Of a DNA stretch of 44,874 nt, positions 31,563-40,376 are shown in pieces. The notes below the pieces were generated by a model, which had not been told where the DNA came from, ran no database searches, and worked only from the letters and a program-made list of their open reading frames with translations. Each line of letters starts with the position of its first letter. Positions within the stretch are counted from its first letter, which is position 1. Position numbers and translations under genes: made by a program. The DNA is from an uncultured Mediterraneibacter sp. (lineage in GTDB: Bacteria > Bacillota > Clostridia > Lachnospirales > Lachnospiraceae): contig CALWFV010000027.1 of assembly GCA_944377745.1 (NCBI GenBank), positions 1 through 44,874 on the forward strand, in the 5' to 3' direction.

Positions 31563-31761
31563 ACAGTTCAGCCATGCGCTAGGATAAAAGAGGACATGCA
31601 CGGAAGCTGGCTTACGGGCATGATCTCGTTTATCCTGGCATAGGGCGGACGCCCTCAGCGATGCATTGAGCAGTTGGCGAGGTCTTTTCGAGCCTAGTGC
31701 GAAAGTACACAGAGGGGAAGAAGCTGCAAAGCAGCGGATTCGAGCTGCATGGCTGAACTGT
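31563..31761. repeat. 199-bp element with 15-bp inverted termini
   Basis: ACAGTTCAGCCATGC (31563-31577) is the exact inverted copy of 31747-31761. Inside, AGGATAAA (31581-31588) pairs with 31629-31636 and CATGC (31595-31599) with GCATG (31618-31622), giving a branched structure. It fills the gap between the binding protein and the HPr-like gene. No gene is visible. It resembles a MITE-like repeat or a structured RNA. Confidence 0.65.
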
Positions 31762-31772
31762 AACTGTATATC

Positions 31773-32000
31773 TCACACCGCATATCTCTCGAAAACTGTA
31801 AACGCCTGCGCATCATCGGTCACTGCGTTCAGCGTAAGCGGCGCCGACAGATCCAGGCTGAAGATTCCCAGAAATGATTTCGCGTCAACAACTTTTCTGC
31901 CGGAAACAAGGTCGAATTCCCCTTTCATATTTGCAATATCCTTTGAAAATCTCTCCACCATATCATAGTCTCTGAACTGAATACTCATTGATTTTCTCAT
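31773..32000 (-). CDS. HPr-like protein lacking the phosphorylatable histidine
   Basis: 75 residues with the HPr fold pattern: a first strand, a helix (MVERFSKDIANMKGEF), the conserved VVDAKSFLGIFSLDLS region that corresponds to the Ser46 segment of HPr (AKSIMGVMSL), and a final strand and helix (LTLNAVTDDAQAFTVFERYAV). The GLHARPA motif with His15 is absent: the corresponding place reads RDYDMVERF. It cannot act as a PTS phosphocarrier. It is comparable to Crh, which keeps the serine but not the histidine, so a regulatory role is possible. AGGAGG precedes the ATG. A long hairpin leader lies directly upstream. Confidence 0.82.
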   Translation of the reverse strand: MRKSMSIQFRDYDMVERFSKDIANMKGEFDLVSGRKVVDAKSFLGIFSLDLSAPLTLNAVTDDAQAFTVFERYAV

Positions 32001-32019
32001 ACACTTTACCTCCTGACAG

Positions 32020-32110
32020 AAAGAGAGACAATAACCACGTTGTCCTGCTTCGGACTCCCTGTTTATTGTCTCTCTTTTAATATCTGCTTTCGCAGACCGC
32101 TTTTTAATAT
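32020..32110 (-). promoter_or_regulatory. Structured leader of the HPr-like gene
   Basis: AAAGAGAGACAATAA (32020-32034) pairs perfectly with 32063-32077, enclosing a smaller GTCC/GGAC hairpin; another hairpin (TCTGC/GCAGA) lies upstream. The 15-bp stem ends a few bases before the AGGAGG. It could be a terminator of upstream read-through followed by re-initiation, or a translation control element. I do not recognise a known riboswitch. Confidence 0.5.
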
Positions 32111-32189
32111 GTACCTATAATAACAGAACATCAGTGATACTGCAAGTTCTTTTTTGCTTTTTTAAATATTTTTCAGAAATCCCAGGTAT

Positions 32190-33476
32190 TTAATCAAAGA
32201 TTTCAGAATTTTCGACCTTCAGGTCACCCGCAAAGATTCCCGCCGGAACAATGTCAGCCTTTCCATACATGACCGGAACATCGTCTTTTTCGAAACAGTA
32301 AACGAGTACACGTTCATTGTCCGGGTCTATGATCCAGTATTCCCTGACGCCTGCACTGCAATATTTCTCCGTCTTTATGACATAGTCCCTTCTCCTGGAA
32401 GAAAGTGATACGATTTCTGCCACCAGGTCAGGCGCACCCATGATCCGCCCTTTCTCTATCTTACTCTCATCACAGACCACTGTGAGATCCGGTACCACCA
32501 TTGTGTCATCATCACAGTCAAGCTGAACATCGACCGGGCCGGCGAATACTTTGCATTTTCCTTTCTTCCTATTAATATAGTTCCCAAACATAACCGTAAG
32601 TCTGGTACATATGTCCTGATGGGAAATACTGGGAGACGCCATGTCATACAGAACGCCGTCTATAAGTTCCGCTCTGGTGTCTTCCGGGATCTCCAGATAG
32701 TCATCCACTGTATATCTTCTTTCTGCCCGATAAGGAGCTGCATCCTCCTTCACACAGTACAGCTGCCCGGCATCGCCAGTTGCGGTTCCATATGCTGCAG
32801 GGGCTTTCGGATATTCATTGCACAGAAGCCTGTAAGGTTTCTCATCCTCCTCGATCTCAGGGAATCTGCCCACCGGAGGATTGAACCGGTTATCCGTATT
32901 GTCGTCATTGCACATAGACACTTCGCCGATCAGCACCTCGCCTGTCCCCGGCTTCACGTCAAAATCATGATACTGATAAGGCCACAGCGTAATGCTCTCT
33001 CCCGGCTTTAACTCTACCCCGGTTCCCGCCGGAACATAGTAGGAACGGCCGTCAGAATTCACGCACACATCTGTATCAGCCAATTCCTCATTCTCATCCG
33101 CATTGTACACATGGATGATCAGTGTACCGCCGCCTCGGTTGATGATATCCTCTGATTTCGTCCAGTGGAAATGCATGGGCGAATGCTGCCCTTCCTTTAA
33201 CATAAGAAGTTTCTCCGCATAGACCTTCTTGTACTTTGGATCCTTCTGGTTGCCGTTCCGCAGAGTGATAAGGGCAAAGCCCACCTTGTTCCAGTCTCCC
33301 AGACCATAATCTGTGATATCCCAGCCAAGCATATTGTCGCGGATCTCGTCATACTCATGTCCTTTTGTCTCCCACTCCGCCGGCGTCCAGTTGCAGAACG
33401 GGGGAAGATGGAAGCCGTTCTCCCTGATGAGTTTCTCCATGTCTCTGATACACTGGTTGATCTCTGAACGTTTCAT
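32190..33476 (-). CDS. D-lyxose isomerase fused to a Uma2 nuclease-fold domain
   Basis: 428 residues in one uninterrupted frame. Residues 1 to about 225 are a D-lyxose ketol-isomerase (cupin): metal ligands His102 and His104 (MHFHWTKSEDI), Glu109 and His170 (QYHDF), plus NRGGGTLIIHVYN. This domain is as long as the whole stand-alone enzyme, which converts D-lyxose to D-xylulose and often D-mannose to D-fructose. Residues about 250-425 are a Uma2/DUF820 domain (RAELIDGVLYDM, DVQLDCDDDTMVVPDLTVV, APDLVAEIVS, VREYWIIDPD) with the expected Asp330 and Glu354. The linker is about 25 residues. AAGGAGG precedes the ATG. It follows the sugar ABC operon terminator, so it has separate transcription. Confidence 0.92.
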   Translation of the reverse strand: MKRSEINQCIRDMEKLIRENGFHLPPFCNWTPAEWETKGHEYDEIRDNMLGWDITDYGLGDWNKVGFALITLRNGNQKDPKYKKVYAEKLLMLKEGQHSPMHFHWTKSEDIINRGGGTLIIHVYNADENEELADTDVCVNSDGRSYYVPAGTGVELKPGESITLWPYQYHDFDVKPGTGEVLIGEVSMCNDDNTDNRFNPPVGRFPEIEEDEKPYRLLCNEYPKAPAAYGTATGDAGQLYCVKEDAAPYRAERRYTVDDYLEIPEDTRAELIDGVLYDMASPSISHQDICTRLTVMFGNYINRKKGKCKVFAGPVDVQLDCDDDTMVVPDLTVVCDESKIEKGRIMGAPDLVAEIVSLSSRRRDYVIKTEKYCSAGVREYWIIDPDNERVLVYCFEKDDVPVMYGKADIVPAGIFAGDLKVENSEIFD

Positions 33477-33543
33477 ATATGAACCTCCTTCGCGGTTTCA
33501 CAGTTTTTCTAATCGTATCTCCCCGGACATGGATTGTCAATGT

Positions 33544-33579
33544 AAAAAACACCTGAAAGATTACTCTCTCAGGTGTCCT
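33544..33579 (-). terminator. Terminator of the sugar ABC operon
   Basis: ACACCTGA and TCAGGTGT form an 8-bp stem, extended after an A-C mismatch by AGA/TCT around a TTAC loop; TTTTTT follows on the minus strand. The 36 bases are identical to the rRNA terminator at 44703-44738. Confidence 0.85.
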
Positions 33580-33642
33580 AACACTGGCTCCATGAGGGCT
33601 GATATTCTCAATTCTCAGCCTCTCACTTATCCTATATCTTTT

Positions 33643-34479
33643 TCAGCCTTTTACAGCACCGGCTGTCATCCCCTGGATCATAAACTTACTCAAGAACAGA
33701 TATAGTCCCAGTGTTGGCAGCACACCGATCGCCATCGATGCAAACATCGGTCCCCAGTCTACCTGACCATGTGCCCCGGAAAACATGACAAGCCCTGTCT
33801 GCACTGTTTTCTTGGCTGTCTCTGAGATCAATGTCTGTGAAAACAAAAGGTCGTTCCAGCTTGTCAGAAACTGAAGTGTAAGAACCGTCACGATCGAGTT
33901 TCCCATAAGCGGGACCACCATCTTTGTCAGACATCCGTAGATACTGCAGCCATCGATCACCGCCGCTTCAAGCATTTCGTTTGGGAAGCTCTCAAAAAAT
34001 CCAGTAAACATCAGGATTGTCATGGACAAACCGAATACCGTATACACGAGTATCAGGCCGATATGGGAATTCAAAAGATTTAAATTCTTATAAATCTGAA
34101 AAATCGGTATCAGAGCAACCTGTATCGGTATCATCAGCCCCATCATAAAATACTTGTTAAAAAAATTTTTCCCTTTCCATTTCATCTTTGTCAGTGCAAA
34201 CGAAGCCGGAAGCGCGACAACGACAATGAGGATCAGTGAACCCAGGGTACAGATGATAGAATTTTTAAAGTATACCCCCATATTTCCTGATGTCCATGCA
34301 GAAATATAGTTATCCAGGTAAAGTCCCTGCGGCAGAGAATATGAGGGGAGAAGAGAAAATTCCTGCGTTGTTTTAAACGATGACAGGATCAGCCAGATCA
34401 CCGGGTAAATGCTGAGCACCAGCGCGATCCCGATAATAATTTTGGATATGATCTTTCCTTTTCCTTTCTTTGCAGTCAT
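33643..34479 (-). CDS. Carbohydrate ABC permease (CUT1, MalG-like)
   Basis: 278 residues with six membrane segments. The coupling (EAA) loop reads EAAVIDGCSIYGCLTKMVVPLM, the standard EAA-x3-G pattern. The C-terminus ends in GMTAGAVKG, as in MalG/YcjP-like subunits. AAGGGGA precedes the ATG. Partner of the adjacent MalF-like permease and lipoprotein. Confidence 0.94.
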   Translation of the reverse strand: MTAKKGKGKIISKIIIGIALVLSIYPVIWLILSSFKTTQEFSLLPSYSLPQGLYLDNYISAWTSGNMGVYFKNSIICTLGSLILIVVVALPASFALTKMKWKGKNFFNKYFMMGLMIPIQVALIPIFQIYKNLNLLNSHIGLILVYTVFGLSMTILMFTGFFESFPNEMLEAAVIDGCSIYGCLTKMVVPLMGNSIVTVLTLQFLTSWNDLLFSQTLISETAKKTVQTGLVMFSGAHGQVDWGPMFASMAIGVLPTLGLYLFLSKFMIQGMTAGAVKG

Positions 34480-34483
34480 GTAC

Positions 34484-35365
34484 TCATCCCCTTTCCTTGA
34501 ATATCATTCCGACGATTGACGTCAGCAGGACACATTCCACGAGTATGATCAATGCGATCGCACTTCCATATCCGAAGTTTCCATAAGTAAATGCCTCATC
34601 AAACATATACATTGTGGGCATGTAAGTCGTTGTTCCCGGACCGCCTTTCGTAAGGGAAACCGCAGAATCATAAACTTTGATACATCCTGTGATACTGAAG
34701 ATAAAAGCCATACGGAAGATCGGCTTTAAAAGCGGCATCTGGATACTTCGGATAATCCGGAAAGAGCTCGCTCCATCTATCTTCGCTGACTCCACAACAT
34801 CTCCCGGGAGATCTATGATCGCCGAGTAGAAGATAAGGCAGTAAAGCCCAACTCCCTTCCATATATCCATAGCGCACAGCGCTCCTACTGCCGTAGAAAC
34901 ATCTCCGATCCATGCCGTAATAAGGAATTTCAGACCGACAATATCAAGGAGCGCATTCAGCAGACCATACTGAGGTGCGATAGCATATATCTTCTGAAAC
35001 AGCTGACCGACAGCCACACTTGGGAGTACAACCGGGATAAACATGCAGACTCTGACAAAATTTTTGCCTCTCTTCACCGCATAATTGATCAGCATGGCAA
35101 GCGCGAAGCCGATAAACACCTGGCCGATCACTACCACCGCAACATATTTGACATTGAGCATCAGGCTGGCGTGCAGTTCAGAGTCTGTAAATAAATTAAT
35201 AAAATTTTCCAGTCCGCAAAACTCAAAATTAACCCCCGGCATACCGGAAAAAAATGAATAAAACAGCGACCAAATAATCGGCACCACAGCAAACACTGTA
35301 AAAAGCAGGATAGCAGGCAGTGTGAAAAGAGCCAGTGCCTTTTTATTGCTTAACACTCTATTCAT
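34484..35365 (-). CDS. Carbohydrate ABC permease (CUT1, MalF-like)
   Basis: 293 residues with six membrane segments and the coupling loop VESAKIDGASSFRIIRSIQMPLLKP. The partner permease begins 4 bases later. No ATPase gene is present in the operon; CUT1 systems of this kind normally share a common MsmX/UgpC-type ATPase encoded elsewhere. Confidence 0.94.
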   Translation of the reverse strand: MNRVLSNKKALALFTLPAILLFTVFAVVPIIWSLFYSFFSGMPGVNFEFCGLENFINLFTDSELHASLMLNVKYVAVVVIGQVFIGFALAMLINYAVKRGKNFVRVCMFIPVVLPSVAVGQLFQKIYAIAPQYGLLNALLDIVGLKFLITAWIGDVSTAVGALCAMDIWKGVGLYCLIFYSAIIDLPGDVVESAKIDGASSFRIIRSIQMPLLKPIFRMAFIFSITGCIKVYDSAVSLTKGGPGTTTYMPTMYMFDEAFTYGNFGYGSAIALIILVECVLLTSIVGMIFKERG

Positions 35366-35388
35366 ATTATTATTCCTCTTTCTGAAAA

Positions 35389-35425
35389 GCAGCTGCTATA
35401 CTCTTTTAAGGAATATAGCAGCTGC
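35389..35425 (-). terminator. Hairpin between binding protein and permease genes
   Basis: GCAGCTGCTATA pairs with TATAGCAGCTGC (12 bp, 13-nt loop), then TTTT on the minus strand. It is a partial terminator or mRNA stabiliser that would raise binding protein levels over the permeases. Confidence 0.7.
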
Positions 35426-35446
35426 AAGACTACAATATCTCACCTG

Positions 35447-36757
35447 TTATTCATAAAATGCATCCAGGGACGCACCGTAATCTTCCGGAGTCATTTCTCC
35501 AAGAATAAGCAGTTGTGAATTATCAAGAGAAGTCTGCATTGCCTCTGTCTCCATCTTGTATTCTGGCCATACTGCCGCTTCCCCTGCCTCTGCAATAAGG
35601 TCCACGACCATCTGCGTGTAGTAAGGCATTTCATGCTCTTCCTTCATCTCAAAACCACTCAGCATTCCCTGTGTTTCCATAGATTTATCACCATATCCGG
35701 AGAATACGTACACAAGCCAGTCATTCAGGGCGTCATCATAATTGTTGCTTCCGATCACCCACGCAGTGCCGTAGTTCTGGCAGTAATCGTTCTGGTCTGC
35801 CACAGCGTCATCCACAGACGGGAACCCGAAGAATCCAACATTCTCTCCAAGCTGGTTTTCCTCTTCATTATTCAGATTACTGGTTACCCATGAGCCATTG
35901 TATTCCATTGCCGCGCCGCCGGTCAGGAACATAGAGTTCATAGTAGAACTGTCGATCGTTGTCACTCCTTCACCCATATAACCGTTTGTATTCAGGTCCT
36001 GAACCCACTGGTATGCCTCCAGGAATGTCGGGTCGCTGAAACTCTGCTCGCCTGCATTAGCATTGATCAGAGCGTCAACTCCAAGTTTAGATGTCACATA
36101 TCCGCCCCAGAGCCGTGTAAAATAGAACTTATCCATACCGTCTACTGCCAGCGGCTGGATTCCCTTGCTCACCGCATCCTCACAGATTGCCATAAACTCA
36201 TCCATCGTTTCGGGGACTTCCCATCCGTTTTCTTCAAACATCTGCTTATTATACCAGAATCCCTCAATATTCTGTTCCGTGAGAAGGGTATACAGTTCAT
36301 CTCCTTCTGCAGCCTGAAGATTGATCAGCCCCTGCCTCGTTGATTCACTGATGATATCCTGGATTCCATTTTCCTCAAGGAAATCATCCACGCTGTAGAT
36401 CAAGCCCTGCTCATAAAACGTACCGCTCTGTGCAGTATCTGTTGCGATAAACAGATCTGGAAGTTCACCAGATGCCGCAAGAACTGACAGTCTTGAAGGC
36501 ATATCGGTCTGGGCGACCACTTCTATTTCCACCGTAATCTCCGGATGTTCCGCACAGTACTCGTCGGAGAGAGCTTTCAGAGTCTGTGTTCCTCCCTGTA
36601 CATCCTCGTTCCAGATCGTCATGACCTTAATGGTCCGTTTCTGAGTTCCACTGTCTGCCGCCTGATCCGATGCCCCTCCTCCTGTTGAGCCGCATCCGGC
36701 AAGCGAGGCCATCATCGTTCCGGCAAGTGCGAGACTTACTGCTTTTTTCCATTTCAT
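35447..36757 (-). CDS. Sugar ABC transporter substrate-binding lipoprotein
   Basis: 436 residues. Lipobox LAGC after a short signal, then the extracellular solute-binding family 1 fold: VMTIWNEDVQGGTQTLKALSDEYCAEHPEITVE, DLFIATD, EQNIEGFWYNKQMFEENGWEVPETMDEFMAICE, MEYNGSWV. Binds an oligosaccharide for import by the two permeases. Located directly downstream of the YesN gene's end and upstream of the permeases. Substrate by context: a rhamnose-containing or pectin-related glycoside. Confidence 0.94.
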   Translation of the reverse strand: MKWKKAVSLALAGTMMASLAGCGSTGGGASDQAADSGTQKRTIKVMTIWNEDVQGGTQTLKALSDEYCAEHPEITVEIEVVAQTDMPSRLSVLAASGELPDLFIATDTAQSGTFYEQGLIYSVDDFLEENGIQDIISESTRQGLINLQAAEGDELYTLLTEQNIEGFWYNKQMFEENGWEVPETMDEFMAICEDAVSKGIQPLAVDGMDKFYFTRLWGGYVTSKLGVDALINANAGEQSFSDPTFLEAYQWVQDLNTNGYMGEGVTTIDSSTMNSMFLTGGAAMEYNGSWVTSNLNNEEENQLGENVGFFGFPSVDDAVADQNDYCQNYGTAWVIGSNNYDDALNDWLVYVFSGYGDKSMETQGMLSGFEMKEEHEMPYYTQMVVDLIAEAGEAAVWPEYKMETEAMQTSLDNSQLLILGEMTPEDYGASLDAFYE

Positions 36758-36790
36758 AAGGTTTTACCTCCCTTTTTCTTTGTTACCTAT

Positions 36791-36819
36791 ATTGTACCCT
36801 CCTGTCGTATTATTGGTAA
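36791..36819 (-). promoter_or_regulatory. Promoter of the sugar ABC operon
   Basis: On the minus strand, TTACCA (36819-36814), 17-bp spacer, TACAAT (36796-36791). The weak -35 fits activation by the adjacent YesN regulator. Confidence 0.5.
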
Positions 36820-36882
36820 TCCGCCTTTTTTTTGCTTCTTATGCGCTTTTTTATCTTTAACAAAGAAAAGGTGTGTCATTTT

Positions 36883-38451
36883 TTAGATTTTCTTGCCAAG
36901 TCTGCTTCTTTTATAAGTATCCGGAGTCATCCCATAGTACTTTTTAAACTGCTTGTTGAAATATCTGTAATCCAGATACCCTACTTTCTCGCAGACATCC
37001 TTCGCCTTCTCGCCTTTTTCGAGGAGCTCTGTTGCATGCCTGAGCCTGACTTGTGTCAGGTAACTACTGTATGTGAGTCCTTCCGCCTTTTTGAACGCAA
37101 CGCTTAAATATGTCGGGTTCATATGAACCTGTTCCGCAAGAAGGTCCAGAGATATTCCTTCGGAATAATGCTTATCAATATATTTCTTCATCATCTCTGC
37201 CGCATTCGGCACTGTGTCTTTCTGCTTTTCCTGCATCAGGTTCAGAAGCATCTCTGCCTTTCCTGCCGTCCACTCCGCGATCATTTCCGCGGAAGACTGC
37301 TTGAGAATACCGCTGTAATCAAGCATCTGACCGTCTTCACATATTTCACAGCCTGTTTCTCTGACCAGACTCTGAAGAAGATCCAGCAGTTTCATACATT
37401 CATGTCGCATAAATTCCGGCATCAGCTTTCCCCTTTTCAGGGACTCCAGATAAGAACAGATCTGCTTGCGGCATTCCTCATAATTCTGTGTCCTGAAATT
37501 AAATTCCAGGGAATACTGACTGTCTGTGATCTTCATTAGCATGTTATTCCCATACTCAACATCTGTAATGCGCACGATCCGGTCCTCTTCGAGAAAGACG
37601 GCGTAATTTAAAGCACTCTGTGCTTCGGAAAACGCATGTTTAAGTTCAAAAATGTTCTGGCAGATGCTGCTGAGTCCTGCGTAGAACGAGATTCCCTGCT
37701 CCTCCAGACTCTTTTTTGCCTCTTCCATCTTCTCATAATATGGAAATATCTCACACTCCTGATTGAAAAAAACAAAAAATATTTTCTCATCAGCAATCAA
37801 TGTATATATTTCAAAGCTGTGTCCCTGCACGACGGAAAACGTCATTTCCTGGATCAGGTTCCTGTACTGATCTGATCCATTTCCCGGGTGAAAGACCTGT
37901 CCCGCACACATCACAGCGATCTCCGTAGCGTATCTGAGATCACCGTTCTGTTCCAGGAGTTGTTCCATACACTCTTTTTCCATCTCCGCAGGATGATTCA
38001 AAATATTCAGGAGTGCCTGTTCCACCAGGACACGGTTCACTTTCACCGCACGTTCCTTCATCTGAATATAGCTCTTCTTATAGTCGATCATATCCTTCGC
38101 TTTGCGCAAAGCCTCTTTCAGGTGGCTGACCGTGACCGGTTTCTCCAGATAATCCAGCACGCCAAGTCCGATCGCCTTCTGGACATATTTAAACTCATTA
38201 AACCCACTGAAAATAATATAAACAATATCCGGGAACTGCTGTTTTGCCTGTTCGATCATCTCAAGCCCTGTAAGTCCCGGCATCCGGATGTCCGTCAGTA
38301 CAAGATCTGGCTGTGTGTTCTGGATCAGCCGGAGACCGTCCTTTCCGTTTTCCGCTGTTCCCGCCAGATCAACATCCGGTTCTCTTTCCAGGACCTTTGT
38401 CATTCCTTTTAATACAACAGCCTCTTCTTCAATCAAAACTACTCTCAGCAT
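36883..38451 (-). CDS. yesN: YesN-type response regulator with AraC output domain
   Basis: 522 residues. Receiver 1-120 (IEEE pocket, Asp54 in VLTDIRMPG, Lys in LEKPV), a long middle region (about 130-410) of unknown ligand type, and a C-terminal AraC helix-turn-helix pair (KHYSEGISLDLLAEQVHMNP and ELLEKGEKAKDVCEKVGYLD). Overlaps the yesM gene by 23 bases. Activates the sugar ABC genes downstream in related systems. Confidence 0.94.
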   Translation of the reverse strand: MLRVVLIEEEAVVLKGMTKVLEREPDVDLAGTAENGKDGLRLIQNTQPDLVLTDIRMPGLTGLEMIEQAKQQFPDIVYIIFSGFNEFKYVQKAIGLGVLDYLEKPVTVSHLKEALRKAKDMIDYKKSYIQMKERAVKVNRVLVEQALLNILNHPAEMEKECMEQLLEQNGDLRYATEIAVMCAGQVFHPGNGSDQYRNLIQEMTFSVVQGHSFEIYTLIADEKIFFVFFNQECEIFPYYEKMEEAKKSLEEQGISFYAGLSSICQNIFELKHAFSEAQSALNYAVFLEEDRIVRITDVEYGNNMLMKITDSQYSLEFNFRTQNYEECRKQICSYLESLKRGKLMPEFMRHECMKLLDLLQSLVRETGCEICEDGQMLDYSGILKQSSAEMIAEWTAGKAEMLLNLMQEKQKDTVPNAAEMMKKYIDKHYSEGISLDLLAEQVHMNPTYLSVAFKKAEGLTYSSYLTQVRLRHATELLEKGEKAKDVCEKVGYLDYRYFNKQFKKYYGMTPDTYKRSRLGKKI

Positions 38452-40171
38452 TTTCGCCCTCCATCGGGAATCTGATCACTACCCTTACCCCTTTATCTTT
38501 GTTGCTGTAAAAATCAATTCCCGCCTCAGCACCGTAAACGAGCTTGATTCTCTCAACACTGTTCCGCACCGCATATCCTTTCATGATATCTTTCTCGACA
38601 TTCATTCCAACGCCGTCGTCTTCCACCTCAAAAAACATAAACTTTCCCTGTTTATATATCCTGATCCAGATCGTCCCTTCTCCGATCTTCGGTTCGATCC
38701 CGTGATAGACGGCATTTTCCACGAAAGGCTGGAGCAGGAGTTTGATCACCTTTTCATTCAAAAGTGCCTCGTCAACATCGATTTCAACATGTATCTTTCC
38801 TTCAAACCTCCTGTTCTGGATCAGCAGATAGCTCTTTACAAACTGCAGTTCTTCCTCCACAGATATGTATTTTTCCCCTTTACTGAGGGCAATCTTGAAA
38901 ACATCGCTCAGTGCTTTTGTCATATCTGCAATATCATCCGCATCCTCCAGCACGGCCATCCAGTAAAGAGAATCCAATGTATTATATAGAAAATGCGGAT
39001 TGATATTCGACTGCAGCAGTTCCAGTTCGGCCTCTTTGGTTTTTAGTTCTGAACGGGCGACCCGGTCAGAAAGCGCAAGCTTTTCATTTACCATTCTGTT
39101 AAATTCATATCCGAGCTCCCCTACTTCATTCTTAGGATAGCTGTCGTCAAGATACCTCTCTCCCTCTCCTACTCTCACGATGTTATCTCTCAGTTGTGAC
39201 AAAGGTCTGGTGATCCTGCTGCAGATTACAGATGTAAGTCCGAGTAGAAGGACAAGAGTCAGTACAATACATGCCGTTACGATCGTTCTGATCACTAATG
39301 CATCACCCAGGATGTCATCCTGGTGTATTATGTGGACCAGTGTCCATCCCGTCTCACTGTTCTCATATTCCGTGTAATAGTAATCTGAATTATCTTCTCC
39401 GATAATTTCTTCCACCTGTGTCTGCGTAATGTCCTGCGGGGCTTCCAGTACGACAAATTCCTGTCCGCCATCTCTTTCATCGCAAACAGCATAGATACTG
39501 TTTTCACTTTCATAATCAGGAAAGATCCTGTCAAAAAATTCTTTATTAAAATTAACGATCATCATGCCGATATCTGTCTGTGTTTCCAGAGATTTCAGCA
39601 GTTTCACACAGGAAATTTCCTCGGAATCCCCTGTGATCACATTAAAGCTCACAAATTGCTCATATCCTCCGCTTTCTGATGCTTTTTTAAACCATTCACT
39701 GGACTGTATTTCGGAATAGTCCAGTGCTTTCATCACCTGAGAACTTCCGGCTGTCATATCAATATAAAAAAGCTTTCCACTGAGATCATAAATGTATATT
39801 GATTTTGCTCCCGAAAAACCCGTAATATATTTTTCCATTGCTGAGTCTATATTTTGAAAGGTATTCCCATTCATATATCCCCCCGCTCCCTCACTCATAT
39901 TGCTTTTAACCAGTTCTCGCTGAAGCACTGAATCGGCCAGAATACTTCTTGTAATATCCCTGCAATAGTCAAGCTGATCATCCAATACCATACTAGAAGA
40001 TTCAAGGATTTTTGTATAGGACGCCATATTCGATTCAACCAGAAGGCGGCTTACCATATTATTCAGCACTGCTCCCAAAAGGAACAGACACGGAATCACC
40101 ACAAGGATCTGCATAGCTATCAACTGATTTCGTATTGTTTTCAGATTGATAACTTTCAGAAGTTTTTTCAT
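38429..40171 (-). CDS. yesM: YesM-type sensor histidine kinase
   Basis: 580 residues. Membrane helices near 17-40 and 285-310 enclose an extracellular sensor of about 245 residues (dCache-like), then HAMP (SRITRPLSQLRDNIVRVGEG), His_kinase domain with INPHFLYNTLDSLY near residue 395 and a HATPase domain (QPFVENAVYHG, DDGVGMN). It would sense extracellular glycans or the loaded sugar-binding protein and signal to YesN. Confidence 0.94.
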   Translation of the reverse strand: MKKLLKVINLKTIRNQLIAMQILVVIPCLFLLGAVLNNMVSRLLVESNMASYTKILESSSMVLDDQLDYCRDITRSILADSVLQRELVKSNMSEGAGGYMNGNTFQNIDSAMEKYITGFSGAKSIYIYDLSGKLFYIDMTAGSSQVMKALDYSEIQSSEWFKKASESGGYEQFVSFNVITGDSEEISCVKLLKSLETQTDIGMMIVNFNKEFFDRIFPDYESENSIYAVCDERDGGQEFVVLEAPQDITQTQVEEIIGEDNSDYYYTEYENSETGWTLVHIIHQDDILGDALVIRTIVTACIVLTLVLLLGLTSVICSRITRPLSQLRDNIVRVGEGERYLDDSYPKNEVGELGYEFNRMVNEKLALSDRVARSELKTKEAELELLQSNINPHFLYNTLDSLYWMAVLEDADDIADMTKALSDVFKIALSKGEKYISVEEELQFVKSYLLIQNRRFEGKIHVEIDVDEALLNEKVIKLLLQPFVENAVYHGIEPKIGEGTIWIRIYKQGKFMFFEVEDDGVGMNVEKDIMKGYAVRNSVERIKLVYGAEAGIDFYSNKDKGVRVVIRFPMEGENAESSFD

Positions 40172-40317
40172 TACATATCATCTCCATTTGCTGCATCTTT
40201 CTTTATTTTTGCAGTAAACTCATAAAATTTCAAGATTTACTGCCACAGAATTTTTAATCTCATAATGATCTTCTGCTATTCAAAACTGTAAATAAAAGAA
40301 AATAGCACTATGCAATT

Positions 40318-40341
40318 AAGGGATAGACATTTGCCTATCCC
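40318..40341 (-). terminator. Terminator after the rhamnosidase gene
   Basis: AGGGATAG pairs with CTATCCCT (8 bp, 8-nt loop) some 35 bases after the rhamnosidase stop codon, followed by TTAATT on the minus strand. Moderate strength. Confidence 0.5.
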
Positions 40342-40376
40342 TGTAGTCCACATATTGATCTGAATCTGCCGGTTTT

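Noticed and set aside
32020-32077. Known riboswitch or T-box upstream of the HPr-like gene
   Set aside because: The stem is perfect but I see no conserved ligand core or T-box sequence; kept only as an unassigned leader structure.
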